Shown here in pieces: positions 6,658 to 14,533 of a DNA stretch of 14,533 nucleotides. The stretch spans positions 1 through 14,533 of the forward strand of contig JAKAVI010000117.1 of NCBI GenBank assembly GCA_021817355.1, read 5' to 3'. The position numbers and the translations under genes were made by a program. The stretch comes from Pseudomonadota bacterium (GTDB taxonomy: Bacteria > Pseudomonadota > Alphaproteobacteria > Micropepsales > Micropepsaceae). The notes below the pieces were generated by a model that made no database searches, was not told the DNA's origin, and worked only from the letters and a program-made list of their open reading frames with translations. Positions within the stretch are counted from its first letter, which is position 1, and every line of letters starts with the position of its first letter.

Positions 6658-6957
6658 ATGTATGCTGTCAATCCGTTCGTTTGGCTGATCCTCGAGATCC
6701 TGGATCTCTACACCTGGGTGATCATCGCGGCGGTCGTCGCCAGCTGGCTGGTGACCTTCCGGGTTATTAATGTTTACAACTCCTTTGCGCGCTCGGTACT
6801 GAAGGGCCTCGAAGCGATGACCGAGCCTGTCTTTCGCCAAGTCCGGCGTGTGGTTCCGATCGTTGGCGGCCTCGATCTGTCACCCCTAATCGTGCTGATA
6901 GCGGTGATGTTTCTGCAACGACTGGTCCTTTGGCTTAGCGCCGGTGGTCTTTCTTGA
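6658..6957 (+). CDS. YggT family membrane protein
   Basis: This is a 99-residue inner-membrane protein of the YggT/YlmG family. Two hydrophobic segments are visible at about 7-32 and 74-95. The conserved family stretch between and into the second segment reads TEPVFRQVRRVVP and GGLDLSPLIV. Members in cyanobacteria and plastids affect nucleoid or septum organisation; the role in proteobacteria is not settled. I chose the ATG at 6658 because family homology starts there; a TTG 20 codons upstream adds only a polar, unconserved stretch. The ribosome-binding site is weak. Its stop overlaps a 19-codon ORF (6957-7016), where many alphaproteobacteria carry a DUF167 (YggU) gene. The next gene is folD, as is common for yggT in this class. 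Confidence 0.88.
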   Translation: MYAVNPFVWLILEILDLYTWVIIAAVVASWLVTFRVINVYNSFARSVLKGLEAMTEPVFRQVRRVVPIVGGLDLSPLIVLIAVMFLQRLVLWLSAGGLS

Positions 6958-7139
6958 TGCATGACCTTCGCTGGCCGGTGCCATCTGCCATATGCAGTTG
7001 CGGGCCCTGCCCTTAATATCAGGCGCGTGCGCCCAGGGCCGCGGCGTGCCGCTCTGCCGCCAGTTACAGGGTGATCTGCGGTTTGCGGTTAAGCGGTGGA
7101 CGGCGTGAGCCCTGACGGGTATGTCCAGCGCTGTCCGAC

Positions 7140-7144
7140 GGGAG
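7140..7144 (+). promoter_or_regulatory. Ribosome-binding site that sets the folD start
   Basis: GGGAG lies 7 bases before the ATG at 7152 but only 1 base before the in-frame ATG at 7146. This makes 7152 the initiation codon, giving a protein that begins MTATLIDGK as in other FolD proteins. Confidence 0.7.
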
Positions 7145-7151
7145 AATGCTC

Positions 7152-8036
7152 ATGACTGCAACGCTCATCGATGGCAAAGCCGTTGCCGCGCGCCTTAAGG
7201 AGCGCCTCTTGGAGCAGACCGTCAGCCTGAGAAAGGCCCATGGCCTGGTCCCAGGTCTTGCCACGGTGCTGGTCGGCGATGATCCGGCAAGTGAGGTCTA
7301 TGTGCGCAACAAAAATAAAATGGCCCAGAGCCTGGGCTTTTATTCGCGCAGCCACCATCTGTCTAAGGATGCCCACGAAGCGGACGTGCTGGACCTCATC
7401 AGGACACTCAACTCCGATTCCAGCATCCATGGGATACTGGTGCAGATGCCCTTACCGCCCCAGATTCGTGAGGCAGCGGTTCTTGACACCCTGGATCCAG
7501 GCAAGGACGTCGACGCCCTGACAGCCGCAAATGCAGGCCTGCTCATGAGCGGGCGTGCGCGTCTCGTATCCTGTACACCGATGGGTGTTATGCTGCTCTT
7601 GAAGGAATATGTCGGCGATATCGCCGGCCAGGACACGCTCGTGATCGGTCGCTCGCTGCTCTTCGGAAAGCCGGCGGCTCATCTGTTTCTGGCTGCCAAT
7701 GCAACCGTTACCATGGCCCATTCGAAATCGCGCAACCTGCCCGAGCTTTGTCGACGTGCAGATATTCTGGTCGCTGCGATTGGCCGGCCACACTTTGTTC
7801 AGGGCGACTGGGTCAAGCCGGGTGCGGTCGTGATCGATGTCGGCATCAACCGGGTGCAAGGTGTCGATGGCACGAACCGGCTTGTCGGGGACGTCGCATT
7901 CAGCGCTGCTGTCGAGCGGGCGCGCGCCATCACTCCGGTACCGGGCGGTGTCGGGGCCATGACGATCGTCTGCCTGATGCGCAACACGCTCATCGCCGCG
8001 ATGCTGGCAGCAGGCCTTGATCCATCTTTGCTGTGA
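7152..8036 (+). CDS. folD: Bifunctional methylenetetrahydrofolate dehydrogenase / methenyltetrahydrofolate cyclohydrolase
   Basis: This 294-residue cytosolic enzyme interconverts 5,10-methylene-THF, 5,10-methenyl-THF and 10-formyl-THF with NADP. Catalytic Y50 and K54 (YVRNK), Q98 in GILVQMPLP, and D121 in KDVD fall at the same numbers as in E. coli FolD. The Rossmann part carries VIGRSLLFGKP at 164-173, VIDVGIN at 227-233 and PGGVGAMT at 264-271. Three signature positions depart from consensus: PGGVGAMT has alanine where proline is usual, KDVDALTAAN replaces KDVDGFHP.N, and GRSLL replaces GRSxxVG-type residues. The catalytic residues are intact, so activity is expected. It follows yggT with a 194-base gap and converges on the senC gene with 15 bases between stops, within which only a 5-bp hairpin (8040-8059) is seen. 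Confidence 0.95.
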   Translation: MTATLIDGKAVAARLKERLLEQTVSLRKAHGLVPGLATVLVGDDPASEVYVRNKNKMAQSLGFYSRSHHLSKDAHEADVLDLIRTLNSDSSIHGILVQMPLPPQIREAAVLDTLDPGKDVDALTAANAGLLMSGRARLVSCTPMGVMLLLKEYVGDIAGQDTLVIGRSLLFGKPAAHLFLAANATVTMAHSKSRNLPELCRRADILVAAIGRPHFVQGDWVKPGAVVIDVGINRVQGVDGTNRLVGDVAFSAAVERARAITPVPGGVGAMTIVCLMRNTLIAAMLAAGLDPSLL

Positions 8037-8051
8037 GGTGTGCCAGCAGGT

Positions 8052-8657
8052 CTAGGCACCGATATGGCGCTTGATTGCAGCAGCCAGCTTGTTCGGGCCC
8101 AGGGTCTCGTCGTAATTGGCGATGAACTTGCCTTCCGGTCCCATCAGGTAGATCACATTGGAGTGGTTTACGGCATAGCTTCCGTTCTTGGTCGGCTTTT
8201 GGGCCTTATAGTAGACGTGATATTCCTTGGCCATTGCAGCGATGCTGCCGGTTGGACCGGTTAGCCCCACGAACTCTGGACCGAATGCAGCCAGATAGGA
8301 TTTGAGCACGCGTGGCGTGTCGCGCCCGGGGTCAACGGTAACAAAGATCGGCACCACCTGATGGGCCGCCCCCCCCAGTCTTTCCATCGCGTCGGCCATG
8401 ACGCTGAGCGTGGTTGGGCAGATGTCAGGACAGTTGGTATAGCCAAAATAGACAAGCATATAATGACCAATAAAGTCCTTGTCCGTGCGCCTGTGGCCAT
8501 ATTGATCGGTCAGCGAAAACGGCCCGCCGACTTTTGCATCGCCGATGCTCGTCACGCTCAGCCTGTCTGAGGCAAGCTGGTCGCCGACATACCACAAGGT
8601 CCCGGCGGCGATGCCAGTAACGAGTATGATCAGTGCGACGAGCGCGCGGCGGGGCAT
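8052..8657 (-). CDS. SCO1/SenC/PrrC family copper chaperone
   Basis: This 201-residue thioredoxin-fold protein delivers copper to the CuA centre of cytochrome c oxidase or maintains its thiols. One N-terminal membrane anchor spans about residues 5-24, and the rest faces the periplasm. The copper ligands are visible as C76 and C80 in YTNCPDICPTTL and H165 in YAVNHSNVIYLM. The family's TVDPGRDTP lies at 107-115. AGGA stands 5 bases before the ATG, which supports this start. It is divergent from regB. In Rhodobacter the homologue (senC/prrC) is also next to regB/prrB but forms an operon with regA; here regA lies behind regB instead. PrrC has been implicated in signalling from the oxidase to PrrB, so a functional link is plausible. 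Family confidence is very high; the exact oxidase partner is not in view. Confidence 0.93.
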   Translation of the reverse strand: MPRRALVALIILVTGIAAGTLWYVGDQLASDRLSVTSIGDAKVGGPFSLTDQYGHRRTDKDFIGHYMLVYFGYTNCPDICPTTLSVMADAMERLGGAAHQVVPIFVTVDPGRDTPRVLKSYLAAFGPEFVGLTGPTGSIAAMAKEYHVYYKAQKPTKNGSYAVNHSNVIYLMGPEGKFIANYDETLGPNKLAAAIKRHIGA

Positions 8658-8713
8658 GGAGATCCTGGTTGTGGGCCGCCGGGCTGGCAGTCAGAGGTGA
8701 GACTGATAGACTC

Positions 8714-8726
8714 TTGACGGTGTCAA
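8714..8726. promoter_or_regulatory. Palindrome with possible divergent -35 elements between senC and regB
   Basis: TTGAC-GGT-GTCAA is a perfect inverted repeat roughly midway in the 134-base divergent gap. It gives TTGACG on the plus strand and TTGACA on the minus strand, both good -35 hexamers. I see no convincing -10 box at standard spacing on either side, so this may be an operator as much as a core promoter. Confidence 0.4.
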
Positions 8727-8731
8727 CTGAA

Positions 8732-8746
8732 GCGCGAAATCGTCGC
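8732..8746. promoter_or_regulatory. Candidate RegA/PrrA binding box upstream of regB
   Basis: The 15 bases read GCGCG-AAATC-GTCGC. The reported PrrA/RegA consensus is GCGNC, a spacer of variable length, then GNCGC; this site departs from it only at the fifth base. It lies 45 bases before the regB ATG. Chance matches are expected in GC-rich DNA, and yggT contains a perfect one in its coding region (about 6726-6739), so position is the main support. Confidence 0.35.
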
Positions 8747-8791
8747 TCTTGGGGCAGGCTTCTGTCCGGATGACGACAGCATGATGAAAAC

Positions 8792-10207
8792 ATGAACACA
8801 ACGACGGAAAAACGGCCTGGCTGGATTGGCTTTTGGCCACAAAAGTTCGCCGATGAATTCGCCTTTGCCGAGCCTACGAGCCGCGGGCGGGTGCGGCTGC
8901 GTACACTGTCCAATCTGCGCTGGCTGGCAGTTGGCGGCCAATCGGCCACCCTCTTCATTGTCTATTTCGGACTGGCCTATCAACTCCCGCTCGCAGAGTG
9001 CATCGGCGTCATAGCCGCCAGCGCCATCCTCAACCTGGTTCTGGCGGTGTATTTTCCGGCGACCCATCGGCTGACCAATCTCGAGGCAACTTCCTTTCTG
9101 GCCTATGACGTCCTTCAGCTGGCGGCCCTGCTCTATCTCACCGGAGGGCTCGAAAACCCTTTCGCCCTGATGTTTCTGGCTCCGGTGGTGATAGCCGCCT
9201 CAACGCTTAACCTCGGCAACACCCTGATCTTGGCGGCGCTGTCCTTTGCCGCGGTTTCGCTCGTGGCCATCGTGCACCAGCCATTGCCCTGGGCTCCGCA
9301 CGAGGTGCTGCAGTTGCCGGCGCTCTATCAGGTCGGAATTTGGGCCTCGATCGTAATCGGGATTGGCTTCACCTCGATCTATGCCTGGCGAATCGGGAGC
9401 GAGGCGGCCCGCATGTCGGCTGGCCTGGCGGCAACCCAGCTGGCACTGGCACGCGAGCATCGCATGGCAGCGATTGGCGCCTTGGCAGCGGCTGCGGCCC
9501 ATGAACTTGGAACTCCGCTTGGTACCATTGCGGTGGTCGCCCGCGAGCTTGAGCGGGAGCTGCCCAAGGGTTCAGAGCAGGCCGAGGACGCGACCTTGCT
9601 GCGGGCGCAGGCCGAACGTTGCCGGACGATCCTGACCCGCCTTGCCCGCCCCGAACAGAGCGTGCTTGATGCCACCAATCGGATCTCCGTCGCCGCCATG
9701 CTCGATGATCTGGTCGGGCGCTACCGCCATGAAGACCTCCAGATCGAGATTCAGCTGGCCCCCTCCGACAATGCCGGGCCGGTACCCAAGATCTGGCGAG
9801 CCCCGGAATTGCTTCACAGTCTCAATAACTTCGTGGACAACGCGGCTGATTTTGCCGATCGCCGCATCGAAATTCGGGTAGCCTGGGACGCGGCCTCGCT
9901 GCAGCTGACCATCGAGGATGACGGCCCGGGTTTCGCCCCTGAAATCCTGGAGCGTCTGGGTGAACCTTACGTCACCTCCCGTCCAGGCAGCTATGCCCTA
10001 GGCGAAACCCAGCTGTCTCCGAGCGAGAACTTTGCCGGTCAGCAGGGTATGGGCTTGGGCTTTTTCATTGCTAAGACATTGATCGAGCAAACAGGTGGTC
10101 GGGTCCAGGTGCGCAATCGCGCCGAGGGCGGTGCCAGGGTGAGTTGCCGCTGGCCACGCGGAGCCATCGATGCCGATCGCCCCCCCAATGGAACCAGCGG
10201 GCTCTAA
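8792..10207 (+). CDS. regB: Redox-sensing histidine kinase RegB/PrrB/ActS family
   Basis: This 471-residue inner-membrane kinase senses the redox state and phosphorylates RegA. The N-terminal half (about 44-200) holds several hydrophobic segments, with the quinone-binding heptad GGLENPF at 118-124. The cytosolic part has the H-box AAAAAHELGTPLGTIAVV with phospho-acceptor H237, and C277 in AERCRTIL, the position of the redox-active cysteine of Rhodobacter RegB. The ATP-binding part follows: N-box HSLNNFVDNAADFA (342-355), DDGPGF (376-381) and GMGLGFFIAKTL (419-430). The C-terminal tail after 455 is not conserved. No strong Shine-Dalgarno precedes the ATG. A four-codon ATG-ATG-AAA-ACA-TGA overlaps the start and might couple translation. 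It is divergent from senC and 73 bases before regA. Confidence 0.95.
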   Translation: MNTTTEKRPGWIGFWPQKFADEFAFAEPTSRGRVRLRTLSNLRWLAVGGQSATLFIVYFGLAYQLPLAECIGVIAASAILNLVLAVYFPATHRLTNLEATSFLAYDVLQLAALLYLTGGLENPFALMFLAPVVIAASTLNLGNTLILAALSFAAVSLVAIVHQPLPWAPHEVLQLPALYQVGIWASIVIGIGFTSIYAWRIGSEAARMSAGLAATQLALAREHRMAAIGALAAAAAHELGTPLGTIAVVARELERELPKGSEQAEDATLLRAQAERCRTILTRLARPEQSVLDATNRISVAAMLDDLVGRYRHEDLQIEIQLAPSDNAGPVPKIWRAPELLHSLNNFVDNAADFADRRIEIRVAWDAASLQLTIEDDGPGFAPEILERLGEPYVTSRPGSYALGETQLSPSENFAGQQGMGLGFFIAKTLIEQTGGRVQVRNRAEGGARVSCRWPRGAIDADRPPNGTSGL

Positions 10208-10268
10208 ACGACGACAGAATGTCTCATCTTTGCTTGCGGAAGCGGCCGAAGGGCGCTATCCGAGCGGC

Positions 10269-10273
10269 AAGGA
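10269..10273 (+). promoter_or_regulatory. Ribosome-binding site that sets the regA start
   Basis: AAGGA lies 7 bases before the ATG at 10281. The frame is open upstream to 10170, overlapping regB, but homology and this site both place the start at 10281. Confidence 0.75.
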
Positions 10274-10280
10274 TAGACCA

Positions 10281-10832
10281 ATGACCCTGCAAGAACAGCC
10301 CCTTCCGGAAGACCGCAGCCTGTTAATCGTCGAAGATGATCGCCCTTTGCGCGAGCGTCTGGCCCGTGCCATGGAAGCCCGGGGCTTTCACGTGGCCATC
10401 GCCGAAACCGTGGCCCAAGGCCTTGCCCGCGCCAAGGAAAACCCGCCTGCCTTTGCTGTCGTTGATCTCAAGCTCGACGATGGCAATGGTCTTGATGTGG
10501 TGGAGCTGCTGCATGGGATCCGCCCCGATGCCCGTGTTGTGGTACTGACCGGATTTGGCAACATCGCCACCGCGGTGGCAGCGGTCAAATACGGTGCCGT
10601 TGATTACCTGCCCAAGCCTGCCGATGCCGATGATATCATGGCCGCGCTTCTGGCCGCGCCTGGCGGCAAGCCCAAGCCGCCGGAAAATCCCATGTCCGCC
10701 GATCGCGTGCGCTGGGAACATATTCAGCGGGTCTATGAGCTTTGTGGCCACAATGTTTCAGAGACGGCGCGCCGGCTCAATATGCACCGGCGTACCTTGC
10801 AGCGCATTCTCGCCAAGCGCAGTCCGCGATAG
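10281..10832 (+). CDS. regA: Response regulator RegA/PrrA/ActR family
   Basis: This 183-residue DNA-binding regulator is the partner of RegB and matches the family's very constant length. The receiver domain (about 12-125) has acidic E18, D19 and D20, phospho-acceptor D62 in VVDLKLDDGNGLD, T90 and K112 (YLPKP). A proline-rich linker near 129-137 (the family's hinge) leads to a Fis-type helix-turn-helix at about 155-178, CGHNVSETARRLNMHRRTLQRIL, which is nearly invariant in RegA proteins. In relatives it controls respiration, CO2 and nitrogen fixation and, where present, photosynthesis genes; no such targets are in this window. It follows regB by 73 bases with its own Shine-Dalgarno. Its TAG is separated by one base from the stop of the convergent maeB gene. 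Confidence 0.96.
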   Translation: MTLQEQPLPEDRSLLIVEDDRPLRERLARAMEARGFHVAIAETVAQGLARAKENPPAFAVVDLKLDDGNGLDVVELLHGIRPDARVVVLTGFGNIATAVAAVKYGAVDYLPKPADADDIMAALLAAPGGKPKPPENPMSADRVRWEHIQRVYELCGHNVSETARRLNMHRRTLQRILAKRSPR

Positions 10833-10833
10833 G

Positions 10834-13089
10834 CTAGAGCGCTGCGATCAGCGCGGCGTTGTAGACCTCGCTCATCTTGCCTCCGAGTGGTGCGATCTGC
10901 ACCGGACGGTCCAGTCCGACGAGCAGTGGGCCGATCACATTGCCGCCTCCCATCTGCTGTAACAGCTTGGTTGAGATGGACGCGGAATGGATCGCTGGCA
11001 TGATCAAGACATTGGCGGTGTCGGTCAGGCGGCAGAAGGGGTAAAGCGCCAGCTTCTCGCGATCGAGCGCGACGTCGACGGCCATCTCCCCATCATACTC
11101 GAAATCGACATCGCGACGGGCAAGAATGTTGACTGCCTCGACGACGCGTTCGCTGCGTTCCGAGCGTGGAAACCCGAATGTCGAGGACGCCAGCAGGGCC
11201 ACGCGCGGGGTAAATCCGAAGCGCCGGGCTTCATGCGCGGCCTGTACCGCAATGTCGGCAAGTTCCTCGCATGTTGGCATCTCATGCACACTGGTATCGG
11301 CGACAAAAACGACCCGACCTTTTAAAAACAGTACGTTAATCCCAATCGGCCGTTCACCGCGTGGCGGATCAAGCACCATGCGTACATCATTGAGGGCCAC
11401 GGCATAGGATCGGGTAATTCCGGTGACCATGGCATCGGCATCACCGGCGCGCAGCATCGAGGCGGCATAAATATTACGGTCATTGGTGACCATACGGACG
11501 CAGTCCCGGTAAAGGGCTCCACGACGCTGCAGACGCTCATAGAGAGCCTCGATGTAGGGCGCTGCGTCCTGGGCTGAGTGGGGTACGCGGATTTCGAATG
11601 CAGATTGATCAAATCCTGCCTTACGCAGGCCGTTTCTGATGATCTCCTCGCGTCCCACCAGAAGAGATTTGCCGAGGCCGGAGTTCTGGAAGGCCGCAGC
11701 AGCGCGAATGACCGCTTCCTCTTCACCTTCGGCAAAGACAACACGTTTGGGGTGGGCGCGCACGCTCGTGGTAATGCGCTGGAAGAGGCTGGCCGAGGGA
11801 TCCAGCCGCGCCGAGAGCTGATCGCGATAGTTCTGTGCGTCCTTCAGTTCACGCCGTGCCACGCCGGTGCGCACTGCAGCCTCGGCCACCGCCGAGGACA
11901 CCCTGCTGATCAGACGCGGATCAAAAGGCACCGGGATGATGTAGTCGGGGCCATAGGAGGGGCGGCTGCCGCGATAGGCCATGGCCACCTCATCAGGGAC
12001 ATCTTCGCGCGCCAAGGCCGCGAGCGCTTCGGCTGCCGCGATTTTCATCGCGTCATTGATGGTCGTTGCCCGCACATCCAAGGCTCCACGGAAAATGTAG
12101 GGAAAGCCCAAGACATTGTTGACCTGATTGGGATAGTCACTGCGGCCGGTAGCGATGATGGCATCGGCGCGCACCGCTTTGACCTCTTCAGGGGTGATCT
12201 CCGGATCCGGATTGGCCATCGCGAAAATGATTGGGGCCTTGTTCATGCTTGCGACCATTGCCTGGGTCAAGGCGCCCTTGACCGACAGTCCAAGAAACAC
12301 ATCGGCGCCCTTGAGGGCATCGGCAAGATCGCGCGCACCGGTTTCGATCGCATGGGCGCTCTTCCACTGGTTCATGCCTTCCTTTCGGCCGCGATAAACC
12401 ACACCTTTGGAATCGCACAAAATCGCGTTGCCACTGGGCAGGCCCATGGATTTCAGCAATTCGAGGCAGGCAATACCTGCTGCGCCAGCGCCATTGACCA
12501 CCACCTTGGTACTGTTGATCTGACGGCCGGTCAGATGCAGCGCGTTGATGATGCCGGCGGTCGAAATGATCGCGGTGCCATGCTGGTCGTCATGGAACAC
12601 AGGAATGTCCATGAGTTCGCGCAAGCGCTGTTCGATAATGAAGCAGTCGGGAGCCTTGATGTCCTCAAGATTGATGCCGCCGAAGGTTGGGCCGAGGTAG
12701 CGTACGCAATTGACAAAGGCATCGACATCCTTGGTGTCGATCTCAAGATCGATTGCATCGACGTCGGCAAAGCGCTTGAAGAGCACGGCTTTGCCTTCCA
12801 TCACCGGTTTGGAGGCAAGAGGACCCAGATCGCCAAGTCCCAAAATCGCCGTGCCGTTGGAGATGATAGCAACAAGATTACCCTTGGCCGTGTAGTCGAA
12901 CACTGCGTCAGGCCGTTCGGCGATGGCCCTTACCGGCACCGCCACGCCCGGGCTGTAGGCCAGGGACAGGTCGCGCTGTGTGGACATCGGCTTGGTCGGC
13001 GCGATCTCGATTTTTCCGGGTTTGCCGCCCGAATGAAAGGCAAGGGCTTCTTCTTCGGTGAAGGAAGGGCGTTTGTGGGGCATGAGCAT
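10834..13089 (-). CDS. maeB: Malic enzyme–phosphotransacetylase fusion (MaeB type)
   Basis: This 751-residue protein decarboxylates malate to pyruvate with NADP or NAD. The malic-enzyme part (about 8-420) has [12 protein letters not shown] with Y45, K100 in MEGKAVLFK, metal-binding E142-D143 and D168 (FHDDQHGTA), and a Rossmann GAGAAG at 200-205 followed by CDSKG. The C-terminal part (about 435-751) is a phosphotransacetylase-like domain ending in [16 protein letters not shown] and [17 protein letters not shown]. In characterised MaeB enzymes this domain is regulatory (acetyl-CoA binding) and shows little or no acetyltransferase activity. The length is normal. A second ATG at 13083 is better spaced from the weak upstream GG, so the protein may begin MPHKRP. 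It diverges from mutS, an order seen in many alphaproteobacteria. Cofactor preference cannot be read from the sequence. Confidence 0.95.
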   Translation of the reverse strand: MLMPHKRPSFTEEEALAFHSGGKPGKIEIAPTKPMSTQRDLSLAYSPGVAVPVRAIAERPDAVFDYTAKGNLVAIISNGTAILGLGDLGPLASKPVMEGKAVLFKRFADVDAIDLEIDTKDVDAFVNCVRYLGPTFGGINLEDIKAPDCFIIEQRLRELMDIPVFHDDQHGTAIISTAGIINALHLTGRQINSTKVVVNGAGAAGIACLELLKSMGLPSGNAILCDSKGVVYRGRKEGMNQWKSAHAIETGARDLADALKGADVFLGLSVKGALTQAMVASMNKAPIIFAMANPDPEITPEEVKAVRADAIIATGRSDYPNQVNNVLGFPYIFRGALDVRATTINDAMKIAAAEALAALAREDVPDEVAMAYRGSRPSYGPDYIIPVPFDPRLISRVSSAVAEAAVRTGVARRELKDAQNYRDQLSARLDPSASLFQRITTSVRAHPKRVVFAEGEEEAVIRAAAAFQNSGLGKSLLVGREEIIRNGLRKAGFDQSAFEIRVPHSAQDAAPYIEALYERLQRRGALYRDCVRMVTNDRNIYAASMLRAGDADAMVTGITRSYAVALNDVRMVLDPPRGERPIGINVLFLKGRVVFVADTSVHEMPTCEELADIAVQAAHEARRFGFTPRVALLASSTFGFPRSERSERVVEAVNILARRDVDFEYDGEMAVDVALDREKLALYPFCRLTDTANVLIMPAIHSASISTKLLQQMGGGNVIGPLLVGLDRPVQIAPLGGKMSEVYNAALIAAL

Positions 13090-13114
13090 ACCGCGTAATA
13101 AGAGAGATCCACAG

Positions 13115-13144
13115 AATATCGACCCATCTGAGGGGCCGTTTCAA
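13115..13144 (-). promoter_or_regulatory. Candidate promoter of maeB
   Basis: On the minus strand TTGAAA (13139-13144) is followed after 18 bases by GATATT (13115-13120). This would start transcription about 20 bases before the maeB ATG. Both boxes are imperfect; it is the best pair I find in the 104-base divergent gap. Confidence 0.35.
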
Positions 13145-13193
13145 CACTTGCATTCGCGCCGGCCAGGAAACGATCTGTTAGGCTGAGCCCATC

Positions 13194-14533
13194 ATGAACC
13201 GCCACGACCCTTTCGCTGACAGCGCCACTCCTATGATGGCGCAATATCTTAAGATCAAGTCTGACCATGCAGGCTATCTCCTATTCTACCGCATGGGTGA
13301 CTTTTATGAGCTCTTTTTCGACGACGCCGCCAAGGCCGCCGCCGCGCTCGACATTGCCCTGACCAAGCGCGGCAAGCATCTGGGCGAGGACATTCCAATG
13401 TGCGGCGTGCCGGTTCATGCCGCAGAGGCCTATCTCGAAAAATTGATACGCAAGGGCTTTCGTGTCGCAGTCTGCGAGCAGGTCGAGGATCCCGCTGAAG
13501 CCAAGAAACGCGGTGCCAAGGCGGTAGTGGCGCGCGAGGTCACTCGTCTGGTTACGCCTGGAACTCTGACCGAGGATGCGCTCCTGGAGGCCCGTAGTGC
13601 CAACATTCTGGCCGCCATCGGGCGGGCTGGGGGTGGTCTTGCACTGGCATCGGCGGATATGAGCACAGGCCAGTTCCTTGTCGGATCGATCAGACCCGAG
13701 GAACTGTCTGCCGAACTGGCCCGGCTCAATGCGCGCGAGCTGCTTGTTCCCGACGTCCTTCTGGGCGATGCGGCACTTGGTCCTATCCTGTCGGCTCTGG
13801 GGCCGGCTCTGACGCCGCTTCCGGCCATCAAGTTTGATTCGGTGGCGGGCGAGCGGGCACTCAAACAGCTCTATCGCGTGGCGGCGCTCGACGGTTTTGG
13901 CGCCTTTGATCGCGCCGAACTGTCGGCCGCTGGTGCCCTTGTCGGCTATCTCGACCTGACACAGAAGGGAAAGCTGCCGGCGCTGCAGGGACTGCTGCGC
14001 CTCAGCGCCGGCAGCCTGATGGCCATTGATGGCGCGAGCCGACGCAATCTTGAGTTGACCGAAACGCTTTCGGGCATGCGGCGGGGCTCTCTACTTGCCA
14101 CCATAGAGCGTACCGTTACGGCAGCCGGGGCGCGGGAATTATCCCAACGTCTTAGTGCGCCGCTCACGGATGTCGCTGCGATAACACGGCGGCTGGACGC
14201 AATTGCCTTCTTTCTCAGCCACGGTGCGCTGCGCAGAGATCTGCGCGGCGCACTGCGTGCAACCCCCGATATGGCCCGGGCACTCGCCCGTCTTTCGGTC
14301 GAACGCGGCGGTCCACGCGATCTGGCGGTACTGCGTGACGGACTTGTCGCGGCGCAGGGCCTTTGGACTGCGCTGCATGATGCTGATGATCCGTTATCTG
14401 CAGATTCAGGGGAAATTGTTGAGACCTGCGCCGCCCTGAGCAGTGGACTTGCCACCTGCCGGAGCCTTGGCGAGAAACTGACTGCCATGCTGGTCGACGA
14501 AGCACCCTTTTCCACACGTGATGGCGGGTTCAT
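13194..14533 (+). CDS. mutS: DNA mismatch repair protein MutS (N-terminal half, cut by window end)
   Basis: The frame is open from the ATG at 13194 to the window end, 446 complete codons plus two bases; full MutS is about 850-900 residues. MutS dimers recognise mismatches and recruit MutL. The mismatch-binding domain is complete, with the Phe-x-Glu motif at F37-Y38-E39 in [13 protein letters not shown], followed by [13 protein letters not shown] and [10 protein letters not shown]. The connector domain comes next (SADMSTGQF and onward). The core/lever domain contains [37 protein letters not shown] and RGGPRDL. The ATPase domain lies beyond the window. No frameshift is visible. The Shine-Dalgarno is weak (TAGG, 13 bases upstream). 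It is divergent from maeB with 104 bases between starts. In related genomes glnD commonly follows. Confidence 0.95.
   Translation, partial: MNRHDPFADSATPMMAQYLKIKSDHAGYLLFYRMGDFYELFFDDAAKAAAALDIALTKRGKHLGEDIPMCGVPVHAAEAYLEKLIRKGFRVAVCEQVEDPAEAKKRGAKAVVAREVTRLVTPGTLTEDALLEARSANILAAIGRAGGGLALASADMSTGQFLVGSIRPEELSAELARLNARELLVPDVLLGDAALGPILSALGPALTPLPAIKFDSVAGERALKQLYRVAALDGFGAFDRAELSAAGALVGYLDLTQKGKLPALQGLLRLSAGSLMAIDGASRRNLELTETLSGMRRGSLLATIERTVTAAGARELSQRLSAPLTDVAAITRRLDAIAFFLSHGALRRDLRGALRATPDMARALARLSVERGGPRDLAVLRDGLVAAQGLWTALHDADDPLSADSGEIVETCAALSSGLATCRSLGEKLTAMLVDEAPFSTRDGGF

Noticed and set aside
6128..6688. A 186-codon plus-strand frame across the tRNA region
   Set aside because: It includes the ERDRTADLLIANEALSQLSYSP peptide, a translation of the antisense of the tRNA. 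The flanks show no homology I recognise.
6726..6739. Perfect RegA-box-like match inside yggT
   Set aside because: GCGGC-GGTC-GTCGC lies within conserved membrane-segment codons; in GC-rich coding DNA this is best explained by chance.
8040..8059. Bidirectional terminator between folD and senC
   Set aside because: Only a 5-bp stem with a 10-base loop and no T run is present; this is too weak to call.
10170..10280. N-terminal extension of RegA overlapping regB
   Set aside because: RegA proteins are almost constant in length, and AAGGA sits directly before the ATG at 10281.
11578..13098. A 506-codon open frame on the plus strand
   Set aside because: It is antisense to the maeB coding sequence, whose protein is unmistakable. 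The antisense translation is rich in His, Gly and Arg without any family motif, a known effect of GC-rich codon bias.
1..14533. CRISPR array, insertion sequence or prophage genes
   Set aside because: I found no regularly spaced repeats, transposase, integrase or phage structural motif on either strand.

Overview
The window looks like the chromosome of an alphaproteobacterium. The supporting genes are a RegB/RegA (PrrBA-type) redox two-component pair beside a SenC/SCO1-type copper chaperone, an SDR closely resembling Caulobacter xylose dehydrogenase, and a MaeB-type malic enzyme–phosphotransacetylase fusion divergent from mutS. I cannot assign a family. Nothing in the window looks like a phage, transposon, CRISPR array or toxin system.

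Region 1 (about 1-6045, all on +) is the downstream part of a galactoside catabolic operon. It runs from the tail of an unidentified upstream gene to a GH42 beta-galactosidase, an IlvD/Edd-family aldonate dehydratase, an SDR sugar dehydrogenase, a 2-keto-3-deoxygalactonokinase and a KDPGal aldolase. The last four genes overlap by 1 or 4 bases. Together they give a De Ley-Doudoroff route: galactoside to galactose, galactonate, KDGal, KDPGal, then pyruvate plus glyceraldehyde-3-phosphate. The usual enolase-superfamily galactonate dehydratase (DgoD) is absent. An L-arabinonate-dehydratase-like iron-sulfur enzyme occupies its place. Lactonase, transporter and regulator are not in view.

Region 2 (6046-6657) is mostly non-coding. 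It holds mutually exclusive hairpins that may end the operon, a 17-bp tandem repeat, and a tRNA-Ala(CGC) gene on the minus strand with its own promoter and a strong inverted repeat in its leader. The repeat and tRNA 3' end mark a possible junction between accessory catabolic DNA and core genes; this is weakly supported.

Region 3 (6658-14533) is compact core genome: yggT, folD, a SCO1/SenC gene (minus), regB-regA (plus), maeB (minus) and the first 446 codons of mutS (plus, cut by the window end). Two convergent pairs are separated by only 15 bp (folD/senC) and 1 bp (regA/maeB). The senC-regB intergenic region carries a palindrome and a near-match to the RegA/PrrA box, suggesting joint control or autoregulation.
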